This document shows positions 44,380-53,225 of a stretch of 64,000 nucleotides of DNA, piece by piece. Position 1 is the stretch's first letter. Each line of letters begins with the position of its first letter. The translations under genes were made by a program, and so were the position numbers. The notes under the pieces are model-generated. The model did no database searches. It saw only the letters and a program-made list of their open reading frames with translations, and had not been told where the DNA came from. Origin of the DNA: an uncultured Burkholderiales bacterium (lineage in GTDB: Bacteria; Pseudomonadota; Gammaproteobacteria; Burkholderiales; Eutrophovitaceae); NCBI GenBank assembly GCA_951812315.1, contig CATOSA010000061.1, forward strand, positions 26,722 through 90,721. The letters run 5' to 3'.

Positions 44380-45468
44380 ATGAGCGTGCGCGTTGACACG
44401 GTGCTGGTGATTTGTACGCGCCGCATCGGTGACGTGCTTCTGGCGACTGCGGCGGTACGCGCGTTGAAAATTGCGCATCCTGATGCTGCGATCGACATGC
44501 TCGTTTTTGATGGCACGCAGGGAGTGATCGCCGCGAACCCGGATCTACGCACCGTGCTGACTATTGCGGAGCGTCCTGGCATTAGCGAGCATCTTCGCTT
44601 GGTCCGGCGTGTCTGGCGCCGCTACGATGTTGCCGTGTCGTTGCTTGCGGGTGACAGGCCGACAATCTATGCGTGGGCCGCGGGGCGTACGCGGGTCGGC
44701 ACGCTCGCCGCGGATCGCAAGAGCCGCTGGAAGCGAGCGCTACTGAATCGATGGGTGGCATTTGACAATTTGTCTACGCACACGGTGGCGATGAATCTTC
44801 GGGTGGTTGAGCTGCTTGGCGTCACGCAAGCGACAGCACCGCTCGTGAGCTGGAATGCGCAGGATGAGCAAGACGCGCTGTCCGCGTTCGCGCCACTGTC
44901 TTCAGGTCAAGCGTATGCGATTTTGCATATGTCACCGAAGTACGCGTACAAGACATGGTCTGCGACGGGATGGCAAGAGCTTGCGCAATCGTTGCAGGAG
45001 CGCGGCATCGTCGTGCTGGTCGCCGGCGGCGGGTCAGCGGAGGAACTGCGATTCATTGATTCCCTGCTGGTGGGTTTTCCAGACAACACGGTTAATCTTG
45101 CCGGTCAGATCGGGTTAGGCGCACTCGGTTACCTGCTGTCGCGCGCGGCGTTGTACATTGGTACCGATACAGCGGTGACGCATATGGCGGCGGCGCTGGG
45201 CGTGCCGACCGTGGCATTGTTCGGACCGTCGAATCCGGTCAAGTGGGGCCCCTGGCCGCGAGATTTCGAGGGTGAGTCTAGTCCGTGGGAGATGCGTGGC
45301 TCTGCGGCGGTGAGTAATGTATTTCTTGTCCAGGGACAAAAGCACTGTGTGCCGTGCCTGCTGGAAGGCTGCGATCGGCATATCGGCAGCTTGAGTGATT
45401 GCTTGCAAGAACTGCCGTCCAGCCGGGTCATCGCGGCGGCCGAATCAATGCTCGCGGAGGCTGCTTGA
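44380..45468 (+). CDS. Heptosyltransferase-like glycosyltransferase (GT9)
   Basis: 362 residues from ATG 44380. RRIGDVLLATAAVRALKIAHPDA is the N-terminal glycine-containing loop of GT9, AILHMSPKYAYKTWSATGW and LVAGGGSAEEL the central blocks, and YIGTDTAVTHMAAALGVPTVALFGPSNP the hallmark ADP-heptose binding region; KHCVPCLLEGCDRH is the usual Cys-rich tail. It probably adds heptose or a related sugar to the LPS core on the cytoplasmic membrane. Convergent with lipA across a 26-base gap. Confidence 0.88.
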   Translation: MSVRVDTVLVICTRRIGDVLLATAAVRALKIAHPDAAIDMLVFDGTQGVIAANPDLRTVLTIAERPGISEHLRLVRRVWRRYDVAVSLLAGDRPTIYAWAAGRTRVGTLAADRKSRWKRALLNRWVAFDNLSTHTVAMNLRVVELLGVTQATAPLVSWNAQDEQDALSAFAPLSSGQAYAILHMSPKYAYKTWSATGWQELAQSLQERGIVVLVAGGGSAEELRFIDSLLVGFPDNTVNLAGQIGLGALGYLLSRAALYIGTDTAVTHMAAALGVPTVALFGPSNPVKWGPWPRDFEGESSPWEMRGSAAVSNVFLVQGQKHCVPCLLEGCDRHIGSLSDCLQELPSSRVIAAAESMLAEAA

Positions 45469-45494
45469 CAGGCTCGGCGGTCGTCGTTGCGCGC

Positions 45495-46433
45495 TCAGCC
45501 GACGCCGGCGTTGCTTGCCTGTTCATCGGCATGGTACGAGGAACGCACGAGCGGCCCGCTGGCAGCATGCCGGAAACCCATTGCGTTTGCTTCGCGCTCG
45601 AATACCTTGAATTGATCCGGCTCTACATAGCGCAATACCGGTAAATGACCGCGCGTTGGCTGGAGGTACTGTCCCAGAGTTAGCATGTCTACATCATGGG
45701 CGCGCAAATCACGCATCACTGCCAGGATTTCGTCGTCTGTTTCGCCCAAGCCGACCATCAGGCCCGACTTGGTTGGCACGTCCGGGTAACGCGCCTTGAA
45801 GTCCTTCAGTAATTTCAGCGAGTGCGCATAGTCGGCACCGGGACGTGCTTGTTTGTACAGGCGCGGCACAGTTTCGAGATTGTGGTTCATCACGTCCGGT
45901 GGATTAACCGATAGATTTTCCAAAGCTTTATCGAGGCGGCCACGAAAATCGGGTACCAGGATCTCCACGCGGGTATCTGGCGAATGCACTCGGATCGCGG
46001 CAATGCAGTTTGCGAAATGTGCTGCGCCTCCATCGCGCAGATCATCGCGGTCAACGCTGGTGATGACGACATAGTTGAGCTTCATCGCGGCGATGGTACG
46101 GGCCATGTTGTCCGGTTCTTGTTCATCAGGAGGACTGGGCCGGCCATGCGCGACGTCACAAAACGGGCAGCGCCGTGTACACAGGTCGCCCAGTATCATG
46201 AACGTCGCGGTTCCCTTGCCGAAACACTCTCCGATATTTGGACAAGATGCTTCTTCGCATACGGTATTCAGCGAGTGCTCGCGCAAAATCCGCTTTACGT
46301 CAAGGAAAGTTCGGCTGGTCGGAAATTTGACCCGGATCCATTTCGGCTTCTTCAGTGGTTCAATCGGAATGATCTTGACCGGATTGCGTGCGGTTTTGGC
46401 ACTGCCCGTCTGGCGGGTCGTTTCATTGCTCAT
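45495..46433 (-). CDS. lipA: Lipoyl synthase
   Basis: 312 residues starting from the Met of [11 protein letters not shown] (46433), 11 bases inside the end of lipB. Two iron-sulfur clusters are encoded: [12 protein letters not shown] binds the auxiliary cluster and CTRRCPFC the radical-SAM cluster; the terminal RSSYHADE carries the conserved Ser ligand. It inserts two sulfur atoms into the octanoyl chain of lipoyl domains (pyruvate and 2-oxoglutarate dehydrogenases, glycine cleavage). Coupled with lipB upstream. Confidence 0.95.
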   Translation of the reverse strand: MSNETTRQTGSAKTARNPVKIIPIEPLKKPKWIRVKFPTSRTFLDVKRILREHSLNTVCEEASCPNIGECFGKGTATFMILGDLCTRRCPFCDVAHGRPSPPDEQEPDNMARTIAAMKLNYVVITSVDRDDLRDGGAAHFANCIAAIRVHSPDTRVEILVPDFRGRLDKALENLSVNPPDVMNHNLETVPRLYKQARPGADYAHSLKLLKDFKARYPDVPTKSGLMVGLGETDDEILAVMRDLRAHDVDMLTLGQYLQPTRGHLPVLRYVEPDQFKVFEREANAMGFRHAASGPLVRSSYHADEQASNAGVG

Positions 46434-47223
46434 TGGTCTTGTCCTGAAGATTGGACTGCAGGCGGTCCAGAAATTTCTCGGCGAGTACGTCAATACTGTC
46501 GGTGACGCCGAGGTCGCGAAGCTGGGTCACACGCAGACCCGGGTAACCGCAGGGGTCAATGTTGTCGAAGGGCGTCAAGTCCATATCGAAATTCAAGGAC
46601 AGACCGTGATAGCTGCAGCCATTTCGAATGCGAAGCCCAAGCGCGGCGATCTTCGCGTCGCCAACGTAAACACCGGGCGCAGCTTCGCGACCGTTTGCAT
46701 CGATGCCGTAGTGCCTGAGCAGATCGATTACCGTTTGCTCGAGTCTCCGCACGAGCTGGCGCACGCCGATGCCCAATCTGCGCAAGTCCAGCAGGGTGTA
46801 CAGCACGATTTGCCCGGGGCCGTGATAGCTGATCTGGCCGCCACGATCGGACTTGATGACCGGGATGCCTGTTTCTGACTTGGGAAGATGCGCCCGCCGG
46901 GCGGCCAGGCCGAGCGTGTACACGGGCGGGTGCTGCAGCAGCCATATCTGGTCCGGCGTATCGGGGCGGCGCGACATGGTCCAGTCTTTCATGGCTTGCC
47001 AGGTCGGTTCGTAGGCGACAGTGCCAAGCCGATGGATTACCGCTCCGGACTGGTTGGCGACGCCGCTCGCACTTTCCACCCCCATGCGTTGGGCATCGCC
47101 CGAGGATCGATGATCTGATGATGCGGCGGTGTGAGTGATCGTTTCGTTCACTGTTTCATTGTGAGGTTTTGCGAGCTCGACTTTGAACTGCAAGCCCGAT
47201 TCGAATGGCAACTTGCGCGCCAC
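46423..47223 (-). CDS. lipB: Octanoyl-[acyl-carrier protein]:protein octanoyltransferase
   Basis: 266 residues in the open frame; the conserved LipB domain starts near residue 60 ([14 protein letters not shown]), so a start at the Met of MGVESASGV (about 47085) is also likely. [14 protein letters not shown] and [19 protein letters not shown] (with the catalytic Lys) and the Cys of DPCGYPGL are all present. It moves octanoate from ACP to lipoyl domains, the substrate of LipA. The N-terminal 46-60 residues are rich in Thr, His and Ser and look unconserved. Confidence 0.93.
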   Translation of the reverse strand: MARKLPFESGLQFKVELAKPHNETVNETITHTAASSDHRSSGDAQRMGVESASGVANQSGAVIHRLGTVAYEPTWQAMKDWTMSRRPDTPDQIWLLQHPPVYTLGLAARRAHLPKSETGIPVIKSDRGGQISYHGPGQIVLYTLLDLRRLGIGVRQLVRRLEQTVIDLLRHYGIDANGREAAPGVYVGDAKIAALGLRIRNGCSYHGLSLNFDMDLTPFDNIDPCGYPGLRVTQLRDLGVTDSIDVLAEKFLDRLQSNLQDKTNEQ

Positions 47224-47234
47224 AGCGCCACTTG

Positions 47235-47282
47235 GTCAAGGAATCGTGTTGTCAAAGAACCGTATTGTCAAAGAATCATTGC
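47235..47282 (-). repeat. Three tandem repeats of 16 bases after the ybeD stop
   Basis: Plus-strand units GTCAAGGAATCGTGTT, GTCAAAGAACCGTATT and GTCAAAGAATCATTGC lie at 47235, 47251 and 47267; the last holds the ybeD stop codon (minus strand). Confidence 0.8.
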
Positions 47283-47546
47283 GACTGCCGGGTGGTCGCC
47301 AAGTTCCTGATACAGCGCGTCCAGCTGCTCACGCGATGTCGCGACGATAGTACATGTCACGCTCAGGTACTTGTTCTTCTTGCTGGTTCGCAATTCTATC
47401 GCTGACTCGTCCAGATCCGGCGCATGTTTGCGGACGATGTTGACGACTGTCTTCACAAAATTCGGTTCTCGCAGACCCATTATCTTGATGGGAAAGTCGA
47501 GAGGATAAGCAATTTCGCTGCTCTGGGTTGCCGGATTTGTTTCCAT
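47268..47546 (-). CDS. ybeD: DUF493 (YbeD) family protein
   Basis: 92 residues from the Met of METNPATQ; a GTG six codons earlier (47564) is possible. YPLDFPIKIMGLREPNFVKTV, YLSVTCTIVATSREQLDALYQEL and the ending DHPAVAMIL match YbeD, a small alpha-beta protein that often lies beside lipB. Its role is not established; an allosteric regulatory fold has been suggested for the family. Same operon direction as lipB, lipA and dat. Confidence 0.88.
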   Translation of the reverse strand: METNPATQSSEIAYPLDFPIKIMGLREPNFVKTVVNIVRKHAPDLDESAIELRTSKKNKYLSVTCTIVATSREQLDALYQELGDHPAVAMIL

Positions 47547-47627
47547 CACTTTTGCTCGCCGCACTTGCCCTTGCCTTGGCGCGCACGCGCTACGCGCCGG
47601 AACGCTGTGGTGCGACAGGGTGCAGTT

Positions 47628-48482
47628 TCACTGGCCCGGGGCACGCATGACCTGTGCCTTGTACGATTGATAGAGTTCGTGCAGGCGTTGGAAGACCGGA
47701 CCGGGTTTTCCCTTGCCTACAGGGCTGCCGTCAAGTGTTGTAACCGGAAGAATTTCCTTGCTCGAAGACGTAATCCAGATCTCGTCGGCATCGTCTAACT
47801 CAGTTTTTGCGACGCTCCGCAATTCATGGGCAATGCCGTTTGCCTGAACAAGTTCAAGTACGACGTCGTACGTGATGCCTGGCAGAATAAGATTGGATTT
47901 CGCCAGCGTAAGCACAATGCCCGATTTCACCACAAACACGTTGCTTGCCGAACCCTCGGTCAATTGACCGTCACGCAGCAAAATGGTTTCAACGCAACCC
48001 GCATCGGCGGCAAGTTGTCGTAGCAAGACATTGGGGAGCAGCGCAGTGCTTTTTACATCGCAGCGCAACCAGCGATTATCCGTGGCTGTGATCGCGCTGA
48101 CGCCTTTTTGCAATTGTTCATCGCGCGGCGGATTCAACGGGTTGCTGGTGACGAGCACCGTCGGCACGCTGTCGACCGGAAACGCGTGATCGCGCTTTGC
48201 GACTCCCCGGGTGACCTGCAAGTATATTGATTGGTCGTCGGTTTCATTGAGATCGATGACCTGCCCGATTATCGTTCGCCACTGATCTTCGCTATGCGGA
48301 TTCTCGAGACGAATGCTCATCAGGCTGTTTTGTAACCGCTGCAGGTGCTCCTGGAGGCGGAACGGGTGGCGTGAATAGACCGGGATGACCTCATAGACCC
48401 CGTCACCAAATATGAACCCGCGGTCGAGGACCGGAATGAGTGCTTCTTCAATCGGCGTGAATTTACCGTTCAGGTAGATCAT
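47628..48482 (-). CDS. dat: D-amino acid aminotransferase (class IV)
   Basis: 284 residues, usual length. LNGKFTPIEEALIPVLDRGFIFGDGVYEVIPVY holds the conserved start, CDVKSTALLPNVLLRQLA contains the PLP Lys, ETILLRDGQLTEGSASNVFVV is the substrate/cofactor loop and IWITSSSKEILPVT the C-terminal strand. It makes D-Glu or D-Ala by transamination, which fits the cell-wall gene dacC directly upstream. A branched-chain activity (IlvE-like) cannot be excluded from sequence. Confidence 0.88.
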   Translation of the reverse strand: MIYLNGKFTPIEEALIPVLDRGFIFGDGVYEVIPVYSRHPFRLQEHLQRLQNSLMSIRLENPHSEDQWRTIIGQVIDLNETDDQSIYLQVTRGVAKRDHAFPVDSVPTVLVTSNPLNPPRDEQLQKGVSAITATDNRWLRCDVKSTALLPNVLLRQLAADAGCVETILLRDGQLTEGSASNVFVVKSGIVLTLAKSNLILPGITYDVVLELVQANGIAHELRSVAKTELDDADEIWITSSSKEILPVTTLDGSPVGKGKPGPVFQRLHELYQSYKAQVMRAPGQ

Positions 48483-48495
48483 AAAATGGGATCAT

Positions 48496-48531
48496 CAATC
48501 AGGGACGCAATAGCAATTAGGGACGCAATAG
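48496..48531 (-). repeat. Two tandem 18-base repeats between dacC and dat
   Basis: CAATCAGGGACGCAATAG and CAATTAGGGACGCAATAG (one mismatch) at 48496-48513 and 48514-48531, immediately beyond the dacC stop. Confidence 0.8.
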
Positions 48532-48532
48532 G

Positions 48533-49669
48533 CTAGTTCAGCAATAGTCGCAGGCTGTGCCAGGTGCGCACAAAAGCGTTTGCGACGCGAACAGACTTCA
48601 GGGCGACGACCGAATAGTTTCCATACGGAGTGCCGTAGAACGTTAGTTTGAGCGTACCAATTTGCTGTCCTGCCTGCACCGGTGCCACCAACGGTTGCAT
48701 GCTTTCCAGTTTGGCACCAAGTTTCTGCGCGAGACCGGTCGGAACAGTGACAAAAAAGTCTTCGGTAAATCCGGCAGGCAGGCTCTCTGTATCGCCTTTC
48801 CAGACGGGAATTTCGTGTACTGCCTGGCCTTTTCTGAACAGCGCGATGGTGTCGAATTTTTCGAACCCGTAATTGAGCAGGCTCTGACTATCCGATGTGC
48901 GTCCGTTATCGGACCCGGCGTCAATAACGGCTGATATCAGGCGGCGTTTATCGCGTTGAGCGGTTGAGACAAGACAGAATCCGGCACTTTCGGTGAACCC
49001 GGTCTTCATGCCATCGACGAAGGGGTCTCTTCCGAGCAACTTGTTGCGGTTGTACTGGGTTACGTCGTTGTAGGTGAACTCGCGCATGCTGTACAACGCA
49101 AAGTGCTCGGGGAACTCGGAGATAATGGCCGAAGCAATAAGAACGATGTCGCGCGCGGTCGAATAATGTTGGGCATCTGGCAAGCCTGTGGCATTGGCAA
49201 ATTGCGAATCGTTCATTCCCAGACGCCTTGCTTCGCCATTCATCATGTCGACAAATTGGGATTCGCTGCCTGCAATCGCCTCCGCGAGCGAGATGGCGGC
49301 GTCGTTTCCCGACTGAACGATCAGGCCCTTGAGCAATTCATCTATGCGGACTTCGCTGTCCAGTTCGAGGAACATTCGCGATCCAGGCGCGTGGCGTGCC
49401 TGTTCTGACACGCGTACTGTCTGCGTCATCGTCAGGCGCTTCTCGCGGATCGCGTCAAATGCGACGTAGGCGGTCATGAGCTTTGTTAACGACGCAGGTT
49501 CGATGCGTTTGTCGGCGTTCTTCTCGGCCAGAACAACGCCACTTTGCATATCGAGGAGCAGGAATGCTCTCGCGTACAGGTTCGGACGTGGTGGATAGTG
49601 TTCGTCAAACTCCTGGCCGAAGACCGGCAGGCAAAATACGAACAAGGCGAGGTAACGCAAAGCACTCAT
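48533..49669 (-). CDS. dacC: D-alanyl-D-alanine carboxypeptidase (PBP5/6 type)
   Basis: 378 residues with signal peptide (ALRYLALFVFCLPVFG). The serine acyl-enzyme motifs are complete: SLTK at 60-63, SGN at 120-122 and KTG at 222-224. A C-terminal beta domain and amphipathic anchor (FVRTWHSLRLLLN) follow, as in PBP5-like enzymes that sit on the outer face of the inner membrane. It trims the terminal D-Ala of peptidoglycan stems. Upstream lies a short divergent gap to the copper chaperone. Confidence 0.92.
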   Translation of the reverse strand: MSALRYLALFVFCLPVFGQEFDEHYPPRPNLYARAFLLLDMQSGVVLAEKNADKRIEPASLTKLMTAYVAFDAIREKRLTMTQTVRVSEQARHAPGSRMFLELDSEVRIDELLKGLIVQSGNDAAISLAEAIAGSESQFVDMMNGEARRLGMNDSQFANATGLPDAQHYSTARDIVLIASAIISEFPEHFALYSMREFTYNDVTQYNRNKLLGRDPFVDGMKTGFTESAGFCLVSTAQRDKRRLISAVIDAGSDNGRTSDSQSLLNYGFEKFDTIALFRKGQAVHEIPVWKGDTESLPAGFTEDFFVTVPTGLAQKLGAKLESMQPLVAPVQAGQQIGTLKLTFYGTPYGNYSVVALKSVRVANAFVRTWHSLRLLLN

Positions 49670-49730
49670 ATTGGGTTGGGCATTATACTCACGATGCCCA
49701 ATTTAGGCAGTTTATGAACCGAGCGCACTA

Positions 49731-50171
49731 TTGTTGATAGGGTGGGTTTCTGTATCCGGTTATGCCAGTGCCAGCGAGGTTAGTGTGACCGACGCATGGG
49801 CACGCGCGAGTGTCCCGAACCAGAAGGTTGCGGCAATTTACTTCGACATTGTGTCAGCGGTCGATGCGAAGCTGACGGGAGTTGAAACGGATATTGCAGA
49901 AGTGGCTGAGATTCACGTTATGACTGAAGAGGGCGGCGTCATGCGCATGCGCGCGGTGCACGCTGTTGATCTTTCGGCAGGAGAATCGGTCAGTCTCGAA
50001 CCGGGCGGGGTCCACGTCATGCTGTTTGAAATCAAGCGGGCGTTGCGTCCGGGTGAGCGAATTCCACTACGGCTGCTAATTGAGGATATGAACGGGAAGA
50101 AGACGAAACTGAAGGTCACGGCGGACGTTCACAATCTCGACGGTAGCAAGGTTGAAGGTCGGTCCAATTGA
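49731..50171 (+). CDS. PCu(A)C-family periplasmic copper chaperone
   Basis: 146 residues if TTG 49731 is the start. The copper site H-x10-M-x21-H-x-M is visible in EIHVMTEEGGVMRM and GGVHVMLFEI. The expected signal peptide is weak in this frame (IGWVSVSGYASA without a basic start), whereas ATG 49714 in another frame (MNRAHYC) would supply one after a single missing base near 49731-49736. Such proteins pass Cu(I) to cytochrome oxidase CuA or other sites. The DUF692 RiPP genes to the right make a copper-handling neighbourhood. Confidence 0.78.
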   Translation: MLIGWVSVSGYASASEVSVTDAWARASVPNQKVAAIYFDIVSAVDAKLTGVETDIAEVAEIHVMTEEGGVMRMRAVHAVDLSAGESVSLEPGGVHVMLFEIKRALRPGERIPLRLLIEDMNGKKTKLKVTADVHNLDGSKVEGRSN

Positions 50172-50296
50172 GCGCAGCCGTAAAATGAAGCGGCGCAAAT
50201 GAAGTCGAAAATAAATCCGCTGATACTGTAGCCGTGAGAAAGCTGTGTTTGCGGTTTTGTTCGGCCAAGGTGCTGACCGGCAGGCGATCAGCCCGT

Positions 50297-51085
50297 TTAC
50301 GGGATTTTGTAGGCCTGGATCCAGCCTTCGTCGATCCAGCCACGCAACAGTTGCGCGGCGCGCAACGGTGCTTCCTCTTCATTCAGATCTGAACTTGCCG
50401 CCAGTTCGGCGCAGGCAACACCGAAACCAGTTCCATTTGCGAGTGTCTGCCACAGCAAGCTTTCATCGCTTTCGAGTGTCCTGAAATAGCTCTTGTAGTC
50501 TTTGCGCCACACTGCAATCACGTTGGGTTGCTCGCTGCTGATTGCCTCCGGTACCTCACTTCCGTCCTTGTGGGCGTGCCAGATGTCAACAACGTTCCAG
50601 TTCGGGGTAACCATTTGCATCGATGGGTGCGGGATGAACTGGATGTCGCCCCAGTCTTCGGGCGGCACTGCCGCAAGTTCGTCGAAGCTCAAGTGAGGGG
50701 CATCGGGTGCGTCAAATGCAAGTCCGTGCGCCCATTCGAACTCGGCTAGCTGGGACAGTAAGGGTTCATCTTTGAAGCGAGCGTCTTCGCGAAGAAAATC
50801 GGCCATTGCCGCGCCATACCAGCGCAGGTTGCGAAATTTCGACGGACGCACTTGGACGTAAGCAAGTCCGATTTCGCCGAAACGGGTTTCGCCAACCAAC
50901 GCTTGCAGGATTTCGTAGTCGACAGCAAGTGCTGCCACCAGGCGAAGACGATACGCAGTGTAGTAAACGCCAAGGCGCGTTTGCCGGTACGCGTCGTCGG
51001 CTCCGGCAATTTCGCGCAGAAACGTGGGGTCTTCTTCGAGAATATAGTGTTGAAAGTGGCTTTGCAGCCCGTCCAGCGAAGTCAT
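50297..51085 (-). CDS. DUF2063-family RiPP maturation partner (BufC-like)
   Basis: 262 residues. SLDGLQSHFQHYILEEDPTF, RLGVYYTAYRLRLVAALAVDY and LAYVQVRPSKFRNLRWYGAAMADFL are the opening of the DUF2063 domain, followed by a C-terminal alpha-beta part (QPNVIAVWRKDYKSYF). The family pairs with DUF692 iron enzymes and is thought to bring the precursor peptide to them. Third gene of the right-hand set: precursor 52019-52276, DUF692 51124-51966, this gene. Confidence 0.85.
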   Translation of the reverse strand: MTSLDGLQSHFQHYILEEDPTFLREIAGADDAYRQTRLGVYYTAYRLRLVAALAVDYEILQALVGETRFGEIGLAYVQVRPSKFRNLRWYGAAMADFLREDARFKDEPLLSQLAEFEWAHGLAFDAPDAPHLSFDELAAVPPEDWGDIQFIPHPSMQMVTPNWNVVDIWHAHKDGSEVPEAISSEQPNVIAVWRKDYKSYFRTLESDESLLWQTLANGTGFGVACAELAASSDLNEEEAPLRAAQLLRGWIDEGWIQAYKIP

Positions 51086-51123
51086 TTGCCTGCTTATGTG
51101 TCACAGCCCTTGGTAAACGCTTG

Positions 51124-51966
51124 TCAGGCTGTTGCCGGGATACGCGTGTCGAGTGCAGCGGCGCCAAGTGCGCGTGCCTGATCGAGTTCGGCGACCAGCA
51201 CGTCAAGTTCCGGAATGTGATCGTCGCGTTCGATCATCGTTGAAACCGGGCCGTATGCTTCAATCGTGTAGCTGTACAGTTTCCACACTTCATCAATGAC
51301 CGCCGCGTCATGGGTGTCAATGATGTGGGTCCCGCAATTTGTGTGTCCTGCCAGGTGTATCTGCTGAATACGCTCACTCGGCAGTGCGTCGATGTACTCG
51401 CGTGGATCGAAACCGTGATTGAAGCCACTGACGTAGACGTTGTTGACGTCAAACAGCAGCAGGCAATCAGCACGTTCGGCGATTTCACGCAGGAATTCCC
51501 ACTCGGTCATTTCCGATTGTTCGAAATTAACGTAACTGGATACGTTCTCGATCAGCATGCGGCGGCCGAGGAAATCCTGAACCTGGCTGATACGTGCGAC
51601 GACATGATCGACGGCTTCTCGAGTGTATGGCAGAGGCAGGAGGTCATGCATGTTGCGCGTCGCGATACCAGTCCAACAAAGGTGGTCTGACATCCACTTT
51701 GGCTCGACCCGGTCGGCGAGGGCTTTCAATTGCTTCAGGTAGTCTTTGTCGAGCGGATCGGTGCTGCCGATTGACATGGACACGCCATGCAGAACGACAG
51801 GATAGTCAGCGCGAATCTTGTCCAGGTAGTAAAGTGGCTTTCCACCCGGCACCATGTAGTTCTCAGACAAGGCTTCGAACCAGTCCACATTGGGACGCGT
51901 GGCAAGGATGTCTTCGTAATGAACCGTCCTGAGCCCTAGCCCGAAACCGAGGTAATTGGAACGCAT
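51124..51966 (-). CDS. DUF692 (MNIO) multinuclear iron oxidative enzyme, BufB-like
   Basis: 280 residues from ATG 51966 (a GTG at 51987 lies in the upstream stem-loop and is less likely). The TIM-barrel metal ligands are visible: [49 protein letters not shown] and DTHDAAV (Glu, His, Asp, Asn). Enzymes of this group use two or three iron ions to convert cysteines of a precursor peptide to thio-oxazole-type or related copper ligands. Its precursor is the Cys-rich peptide just upstream. Confidence 0.9.
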   Translation of the reverse strand: MRSNYLGFGLGLRTVHYEDILATRPNVDWFEALSENYMVPGGKPLYYLDKIRADYPVVLHGVSMSIGSTDPLDKDYLKQLKALADRVEPKWMSDHLCWTGIATRNMHDLLPLPYTREAVDHVVARISQVQDFLGRRMLIENVSSYVNFEQSEMTEWEFLREIAERADCLLLFDVNNVYVSGFNHGFDPREYIDALPSERIQQIHLAGHTNCGTHIIDTHDAAVIDEVWKLYSYTIEAYGPVSTMIERDDHIPELDVLVAELDQARALGAAALDTRIPATA

Positions 51967-51979
51967 GTCAAAGAAAGAT

Positions 51980-52007
51980 GCGGGCACCCGATGCTCGCGG
52001 TGCCCGC
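51980..52007 (-). terminator. Stem-loop between Cys-rich precursor and DUF692 gene
   Basis: Perfect 9-base arms (GCGGGCACC at 51980-51988, GGTGCCCGC at 51999-52007, 10-base loop), followed on the minus strand by ATCTTTCTTT. It looks like a partial terminator or processing site giving more precursor than enzyme transcript (inference). Confidence 0.6.
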
Positions 52008-52018
52008 AAATTACCTGC

Positions 52019-52276
52019 TTAGCCGCTACGGCCGGTTACTTTGCCGCATGAGGTTGAGGACAGGGATACGATTCCCAAACCCTTGCACTCATTCTGGCCG
52101 GCACATGCGCTGTTGGCGGTCTTGCAGTCGCTCAGACCTTTACAACCATTGGCGCCTTCACACATGATTTGTGCCTCTGATGCGCCACCGGAACCGTTGC
52201 TGGCGCAACCACCGATAAACAATGCTGCGGCACTGGCGGCAATCGCCATTCCTACAAGTTTCTTGCCTTTCGTCAT
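52019..52276 (-). CDS. Cys-rich bufferin-like RiPP precursor
   Basis: 85 residues from ATG 52276, preceded by a strong AAGGAGG. An N-terminal export signal ([18 protein letters not shown]) is followed by a short Ser/Gly stretch and a core with Cys39, 45, 51, 58, 64 and 77 in [18 protein letters not shown] and AGQNECKG arrays. The C-x-G-x-N-x-CKG style is that of small secreted precursors paired with DUF692/DUF2063 genes, which bind copper after modification. LFIGGC also resembles a lipobox, so lipidation at Cys24 is possible. Confidence 0.82.
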   Translation of the reverse strand: MTKGKKLVGMAIAASAAALFIGGCASNGSGGASEAQIMCEGANGCKGLSDCKTANSACAGQNECKGLGIVSLSSTSCGKVTGRSG

Positions 52277-52439
52277 TCTCAAAATCCTCCTTGCGAGGTT
52301 GTTTGTATGCCCCGCGTGGCAACAGAAGCTACCACGGATGGCCGTTTGCGGCCGACGAAGAGAAGATCGGCACAACCGTATATTACGCGTTTTTTCCGGA
52401 GTTGGATGAGGGTGATTAGGTGACAGTACCCTTTTTGTT

Positions 52440-53225
52440 TTACCGAGGTACCGGGTCGGTGACGAAAGTCCCCAAAATTGCACCCTCTTGACGAAGATTT
52501 TCGATGATCGAGTGCCCGCCTTCTTTCGCGACGAACGGCTCGGGGTGGTTCAGTTCCGAGACGACCTGTTCGACGGCCTGGTTTCCGGTCAACTCGCCGG
52601 GTGCGATCAATGCGACCAGGCGAGCGCTAACCGAATTGAGCACGATGAATCGCACGTCGTCACTGTCGTCGCGAAAAACCAGCAAGCAAGTCTCTTCGCG
52701 CTGCGCTTTTGTCGGTCGATAGTTTTTACCAATGCGGTGCACCGCGTACGGGTAGGCAAGTAGCAAGTGAACCGGCGTGAGCGCTGGACGTGAGCTACGT
52801 AAATCGCCGGCCGCGTCGATGTTGTTTGTGCCGGCATCCTTGTCCGAGACCTCGAGTGCCAGTTCGGCCCATTCATAGTGAAGCAGGTAATTCAAGAAAT
52901 CGGGCTCAGCGGTAACTGATTCCCGTTCCTGCATGAATCGCAGAAATTCTTCAGGAAGTTGCCTGAAGTACGGCGTTCGGCAACGATGCGAGGAGAGAAA
53001 TTCCCTCATCAGCGCTTTCCATTTTCGCTCCCCCAGAACCGATCGGGCAACCGGAAAGCATGGTGAAATCAGGCCGGAAATATTGTTGAGCAGTAGATTG
53101 TTGTAAACGGCCATGCGCCGGGCAGAAACTCCTTTCGGCCGTTTGTTCGACCTGGGATCGCGAATATGCCCGGTGAAAGAAAGCTGGTATTTCTGAAACT
53201 CAGGAATGGGCCGCGCTGCTGACAT
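52440..53225 (-). CDS. DUF2063-family RiPP maturation partner (HvfC-like)
   Basis: 261 residues from the ATG of [23 protein letters not shown] (53225), overlapping the DUF692 gene by 26 bases. [26 protein letters not shown] and FLRFMQERE with [13 protein letters not shown] are DUF2063 blocks; the C-terminal half ([20 protein letters not shown]) is the additional domain seen in HvfC proteins. Partner of the DUF692 enzyme upstream, expected to bind the EGKCGG precursor. Confidence 0.85.
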   Translation of the reverse strand: MSAARPIPEFQKYQLSFTGHIRDPRSNKRPKGVSARRMAVYNNLLLNNISGLISPCFPVARSVLGERKWKALMREFLSSHRCRTPYFRQLPEEFLRFMQERESVTAEPDFLNYLLHYEWAELALEVSDKDAGTNNIDAAGDLRSSRPALTPVHLLLAYPYAVHRIGKNYRPTKAQREETCLLVFRDDSDDVRFIVLNSVSARLVALIAPGELTGNQAVEQVVSELNHPEPFVAKEGGHSIIENLRQEGAILGTFVTDPVPR

